A DNA stretch of 64,000 nt. It comes from Certhia americana (taxonomy: Eukaryota; Chordata; Aves; Passeriformes; Certhiidae). The notes under the pieces are model-generated. The model saw only the letters and a list, made by a program, of their open reading frames with translations, did not search any database and was not told the DNA's origin. Of the stretch, positions 58,449 to 64,000 are shown piece after piece (the stretch's first letter is position 1; each line of letters starts with the position of its first letter). Position numbers and translations under genes: made by a program. The stretch lies in contig CM031879.1 in NCBI GenBank assembly GCA_018697195.1, positions 19,249,451 through 19,313,450 on the forward strand, in the 5' to 3' direction.

Positions 58449-61400
58449 TTATGAGCTGTAGAAGTTTGTTTGCCGTGTCTGGAGCAATCCCTAAGAGTTG
58501 CCAATGACAGCAAAGCTGTCAAGGGAACAGCCCAACGAGTGCCTCACAGAAGCAGCCAAGAGCATGTTGTGAGAAGGAGCAGGTTCAGTTGCTGTTGCTG
58601 CTGCCAGCACTTCTGAGGAAAGTTAGCAAGGTGCACAGGAACACCTGGCAAGGCCTGGCAGGAGGAACAGGAAGGCAGTGGACAGAGTGCAGACATAGTG
58701 TTTGGCTACATATCTGGTTCAATGAAATAACCTGACACCCTCCTTTCTTATAGATTCAGACTCTTCTTTTGCACTGATACACAGACAATTGCTGCCATCT
58801 GTCTAAAGGAATATGACAGAAACCTCAATATTTCATTTAGCTGACACAATGGATTCACACATACATAGGTGGTCATATCATTAGCACTGCTTTCTCCACC
58901 ACCTGTAAGTGGTCTTATGTCCCTTCCTCTGCTGGAGCTGAAAGAGTAACCCTAAGGCTAATCTAAATTACTGCTCTCCAGAGTTGTCATGGTAACAGGA
59001 ACTGGCTGAGCAACCCAGGCATTTTATCTTTTCCTTGAACATATTCTGAATGCTACATTCAGAAGAGGGATTGCAGCTGCGCCATCCCCATGGGCTTCCT
59101 CTCTTTCGTAGAGCATCATCAGGTTCCCAGCTACATCAGGCTTCTGCCTGCTTTACAACATGTGAGTGGCAGATCTCTGCCAAAAAGGTTTCCAGAATCT
59201 GCTGCGTGACTTTAGTGGTCAGAACTGTCATTCTACACTTGGTTTATCAACAGAAACACTATATTTCAAAATATCACTTTACTGGAACTTGCTAAATAAC
59301 TTGTGGAATTCTAAAAATACACCCTCTCCTAAAAATTCAACTTGTGTCAAAACATGCATTTGTATTTCCTTTCCAGAAGTATTCAAATTAACCACTCACT
59401 GCAAAAGAGTTTTAAAAAATAACTAAAAATAAGTAATTGGTGAGGAAAGGAAGTCTTCCGGCAATAACAAAATCAAAATAATCAGAATTCAAGAACCTTA
59501 TTTCTGGAGCCTCCTGCTCCTACCATAGAGGCATTATTTGCATGAACTTTAATGTTTATCAATATTGTGCAACCTGCATTTTCCTTCACTTGGAATTTGC
59601 CTGTCCTTAAGATTATAAAATATTCAAAAAATAAAGAAAGATGAGCATGGTTATCCTGTTATCTAGATTGTCAGTTGTGATATTAGAATGGTACTGAATT
59701 TGGCAAAAGTAGAACACAAAACCAAAAGATTCTTCTTAAAGAGAAAAGAGCAGCCTGTGGCTTTGCCTTGGATTCTTCATGCCAAAGGTTAGAAGGCATG
59801 AATGTCTTCTGTAAGAACTTTGTTGATGAGGCTCTGCTGATCATAAAAACACCCTGCTGGATTAGCCTTTAGAGTCTGGGTGGATCAGTGGAGAATGGAT
59901 TTAATTTTGCCCATTTAGCAGATCATGGAAACAGATGGTAGAGAGCTGAATGGCATATGACTGCAGCTAATGGAGCATTGCTGTGCAGCTCTACTCCAGA
60001 TTCTGATCTGATGATTAGGATATTTGCTGCCTGAAGTGGATAAGTGGAGAAGAGCCATATACAGTGCTAACAATTTATAGTTTTAAAGTCAGGGAGCTGG
60101 AGCTTGTTATGACAGGCTGCCCAGCTCACTTTTGCACAGAATACCTCATTTATGGAAAAATAGGTTGGGCCAAATTCCTAACACTTAGATTTGATTCCCA
60201 TATATAGTGTTTGCAATATTAGTCAATTCTTCCCATTCATCTAACACATTTCAGCTCCACATTCAAGGATTTGAGTATGTGAATCCTTCCAAATAAAGAG
60301 CAATTATCAAAGAAAATGACCTAACAGGTTATTTTCTTCCTTCATACCAGTAGTAATATAGCCTTTGGTCTCTGTTTCAGCAATAGCTTTGCTTCAAAAG
60401 GACTTTCCTCTCAATACATGCTCAGCTATTATGGCTGCTGATCAAAAAAAAAAAAAATTATCAGGAAAATAAGAATGAATATTAACAGTCTTTATATTAC
60501 TGAAGCATTAAGAGTCATAGTCAAATATTTACTGTGCTCAAAATAACCAGAAAATATTTAGAATCAAGGCATTGAGCAAATGAATTTAGCTAGGGAGAGC
60601 AAAGAGCAATGATACAATGCAGGTTTACAGTTAGGGATATAAACTTTGTCATTCCTATTCCTCAATATTAAATATTTGAAAATATTTTAAAATTGCACAC
60701 CAAAAATTGTTTGTAGAGAATAGCAATGTATATTCTCCAAGTGCAAAACAAACAAAATTTCATGCTCCCTGGAGAAAACTGTTGCACAAAAATGCAAGTG
60801 AAGGATCTTATGTATATAGCTCTTCTAGAGAGAGGAGGAGGAAGAGGAATCACACAAAGATACTTCTCACAGTCTAATCTCATAAATGCAGTGGCTGGAT
60901 GGAAAAATGTCATTACTTACACGTATTTTCCATCAGAAAGCTCCTTCTTATAGCTAAGCACAACAGCCCTCTATTTTTGTGTGCACAAGAAATGGTACTA
61001 TCAGACTTCTGCTGTGCAGAAAGTACTACCAGAGCAGTTTGCTTTTATTGGTTTGTGGGTTGGGAGGCTGGTTTGATTAATTGCATAGTAATTTATTAAA
61101 TGACAAAACCATATTTTCCAAGTTTTGACAGGATTTTCATAACAAAATAAAGAATAATTTTCACTTAAAGACAAATTTTAAGTGGCTTACTTAAAGAATG
61201 AAGTAGAAATTTTAATTGCTACATCTATCCAAAAGCTCTCCATTTTCTCTCTAGTCCTCTAATAAAGGAAACAGATCTACTGACCATCCGATGACTGCCA
61301 GTTCTCTCGTTTTTCCAGGCATCCAGGCTTTCTAATATAGTAGTCTACAATGTAAAAATAATCTTCTATAGGAATTACTTAAAAAAAGATGACTTGTCAC

Positions 61401-61518
61401 AGTCTCTTGGGAACTTCCAAGACAGTACACAGCAGAAGCAGGATCCTTTTGGGGTTTCTGTTTAGGAAGGATATACTCTAGGTACTCACACAGGATGCAA
61501 CAAATACATACTCAGAGA

Positions 61519-61602
61519 TACGTGTATGTGTGTATACATATATATATACAATTATATCAATGTGTATATATTTCCATATGTGTATATAAATGCATATATA
61601 TC
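61519..61602. repeat. TA/TG-rich compound microsatellite
   Basis: Interrupted GTATA, TATATA and TGTATATA units over about 84 bp. It is likely variable in length. Confidence 0.85.
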
Positions 61603-64000
61603 AGGTTACAATTTGTCTTTATGCAAACAATTAAATGGGATGGAAATTTCTGAGCTCCTTTATGACTTTTTTATACATATGCAGTCCTCATTCACATACT
61701 TAGTGAAGTAAAACACTGTAATACAGCAGCCTGAAAAAGTTTCTGTAAACTACAATTATGATTCTTGCAAATTTAAGACAGATTAGAACATCAAAAAGAT
61801 TAATCCGCAGTTTCTTCTCTGTAATTCCAGTTAATTTTTCATAGTGTAAATATTTAGCACATAAAGCTCTTCTGAGTCCCAATGTGGTTTGGGGGGTTAT
61901 TTGATAAATAAGAAATCTTTATCTGTGCACTCCAGATACGCCTATTGCAGGGAGAGAGGCCTGACACCTCAGGTAAGGTGACAGCTACCAGAGATATGTA
62001 CATTTATCTGATAATCCATCATCTTCATTTCAAACACTTTTTTAATTTTTATGATGGTCTCTGAATCAATAGAGATGATGTTTTGACAGCAGCCTGTTAC
62101 TGGACATTTTCCTAGTTGCCTATTTCAATGCTTTCCTTAGATACTGACTCCCATGCCTGTTTCATAATCCAGTTCCTCCTCTGACTTGGAAAAAAGGTAA
62201 TTAGTATGATTATTTTCTGTTCACAGTTATGCTGTGCTTGAAATTTAACCAATAAAAAGGTTAAGCAACAACTGAAATAGCCATTTAACTCATCTATTTT
62301 CCTGCTCCTTCCTGAGTAGCACTCAATCTTGATATAAGAGCATTTTACTCTCACCTCAGTGTGCTCAAACCCCTGTTTTGACTGTAATACCTTGAACATG
62401 TGGGTTCTTTGTAATTCAAACAAAATCTTCCATTTCCAAGCTGGGTACCTGACCTTTACTGCTGCAGAGACAGTCTATTGCCCAGTGAATAGTTGCACAA
62501 AAGCTGGGGAGACTGGCCTTTTGGATGGCTACAATGACCAGGAAGAGAGATTTTAGATCAAGCTTTGTCTATTGGAAACCTATGTTCAAATATTAGATCC
62601 CAACTCAGAGCAAGAAGATAGAAAAGGGTCTCCCTATCAATATGTCATGTCTCTGAACTAGAGTTTCTTCTGATTCCCTACTCCCCATTCCTATACATTC
62701 CACACTGGATTTTGAGAAACTTTCCCAAAATATGATAAAAAACCCACCAAAAAATTCTCTGTCAACTTAGCACTGAACACCCAATGTTTCCCAGAGTTTC
62801 AAAGATCCAATTTATTGGTTCATTGCCTGACCAATTGGCTCATAAGAAGATGTGAAAGGGAGGGAATATGAAAAGTGTTCTTCCCAAAAACAGCTTTCTA
62901 TCATTTTCTGAATTATTCTCTTACCAGGGACTACAATAATAAGAGTATTTACAGTCCAGAGGGAAGAAAATACAGCAGGATTTTCAGAGTGGTTTCTGAA
63001 ACCTCTTTTCCAATAACACCACCTGACTTCTCCAAGTCTGTTGACTCTACCGCATAGAATATGCAATTTCCTGCAAATTTACTGGTAGCTTTGCAAGCTG
63101 GAAGTGTAGCAAAGCAGTAGAACTGATGTATTTCTTCAATCAGGGTGTGCTTCTAGAGATGTATTTATTTGACTTAATTTCAAAATTCACAGGAAACTTC
63201 AACGTAGCAACGTAGGTTTCCTTTCTGAAATAAGAAGAATTTATGCTACTCATTGTTATAACAAAACCAAACTGCAGAATTTGAATTTTACTTAAAATGC
63301 TTTTCTTTCTGACAGTTTTCAGTTTGAGGACTGGAACCAAAATTTAACCAAAGCTGCAGCTTCCTGTTCTTCCGAATCCACAGAAAAGCTCAGGTCACAG
63401 CAATCCTCAGAAAGTTCAGTGCACAAATACTGACAGAGCTCTTTAACAAATAATACCCTTTTACCCAGCTGAGCTGAAAGAGCTATCTATCACCCAGGAA
63501 GCCTGATACACCTGTTCAATTCCCAGGAGGATCAAGGGCCAGAACATCTCTAGACTGCAGCAGTAGAGCAGCTACTTTTAAAAAGCACTGCTCTCCAACT
63601 GTCTTCCCTTGCCATGCCAGATTTCTGTAACTGTTTGGGCTGGAGAAATGTAGAGCCACCAAGTACATTGTGAGGCTGGAAAGCAGGAATAAAGACTGTC
63701 ACCTTGAAAAAGCAATAAGACTGCATGTGGAATAGCAATCATCAAGGGTGATACAACGGCCTCTGAGCTGTTTGGATAACGTCTTGGGAGCTGGCACTGC
63801 ATGGAAGTAAATTTTAAAATACAAACAATAGAACGAGATTTCTTGATGAGCCTTCTGTGATGGGTACACTGTGAGACATGGAATCTACGTCCACTGGTGC
63901 TTTAAGCATCAAAGCTCAAATACTTTAAATGATCAGGAGCTTAAATTAGTTATTTGTATTACCATATTTTAATTCATAGTAATTGTAACACTATTTGCAT

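Larger units (their letters stand above)
58270..64000. other. Unassigned AT-rich sequence
   Basis: No gene or named repeat is recognised. A TA/TG-rich microsatellite lies at 61519-61602 and an A run at about 60448-60457. The many 60-100 codon frames lack domains or splice support. Confidence 0.65.

Noticed and set aside
1..64000. CRISPR arrays, operons, bacterial or phage genes
   Set aside because: No regularly spaced direct repeats and no dense coding. All recognisable elements are vertebrate (avian) retrotransposons.

Overview
The window reads as non-coding DNA from a bird genome, most likely a songbird (passerine). It is AT-rich, CpG-poor vertebrate sequence with no bacterial-style gene packing and no open reading frame that I can assign to a known host protein. 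The bird assignment rests on CR1 LINE fragments with the typical avian 3' end (ATTCTATG-like terminus), on avian-type solo LTRs, and above all on a tRNA-Ile-derived SINE with a CR1-like tail. As I recall it, that SINE has the architecture of the passerine TguSINE1 family. All family names are from memory and unchecked.

Layout. Positions 13-990 are a nearly pure G/A (polypurine) tract, followed by an LTR-like segment up to about 1311. From 1330 to 9200 there is unassigned AT-rich sequence. A short GC- and CpG-richer island at 9235-9570 carries a consensus YY1-type element. Unassigned sequence continues to a full-length-looking minus-strand solo LTR at 17996-18603 and a second LTR-like repeat at about 19929-20650. 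The tRNA-Ile/CR1 SINE lies at 23786-23928 (minus strand), next to a GC-rich but CpG-poor block at 23940-24365. A 61-bp T tract sits at 27887-27947. A GGGA/poly-G array at 32037-32310 abuts a plus-strand CR1 3' fragment (32383-33056). A TATA box followed by an ATG and a strong splice donor is at 40001-40096. A GC-rich block is at 43480-43705, and an internally deleted plus-strand CR1 is at about 45930-46733. A minus-strand CR1 3' end is at 49223-49487, and a minus-strand LTR with TATA box and AATAAA signal is at about 51671-51963. Minus-strand exon-like sequences with good splice sites lie at 55489-54982. Stretches at 48190-48460 and 57820-58260 look by eye like developmental non-coding elements.

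Biological reading. This is probably a gene desert or long intron whose recognisable content is retrotransposon debris: CR1, a CR1-mobilised SINE and endogenous-retrovirus LTRs. The possible host-gene signals are weak and unproven: a TATA-plus-first-exon arrangement on the plus strand near 40.0 kb, and a spliced reading frame on the minus strand near 55.2 kb. I found no complete gene, functional tRNA, rRNA, CRISPR array or complete mobile element, and I do not see a convincing new biological system.
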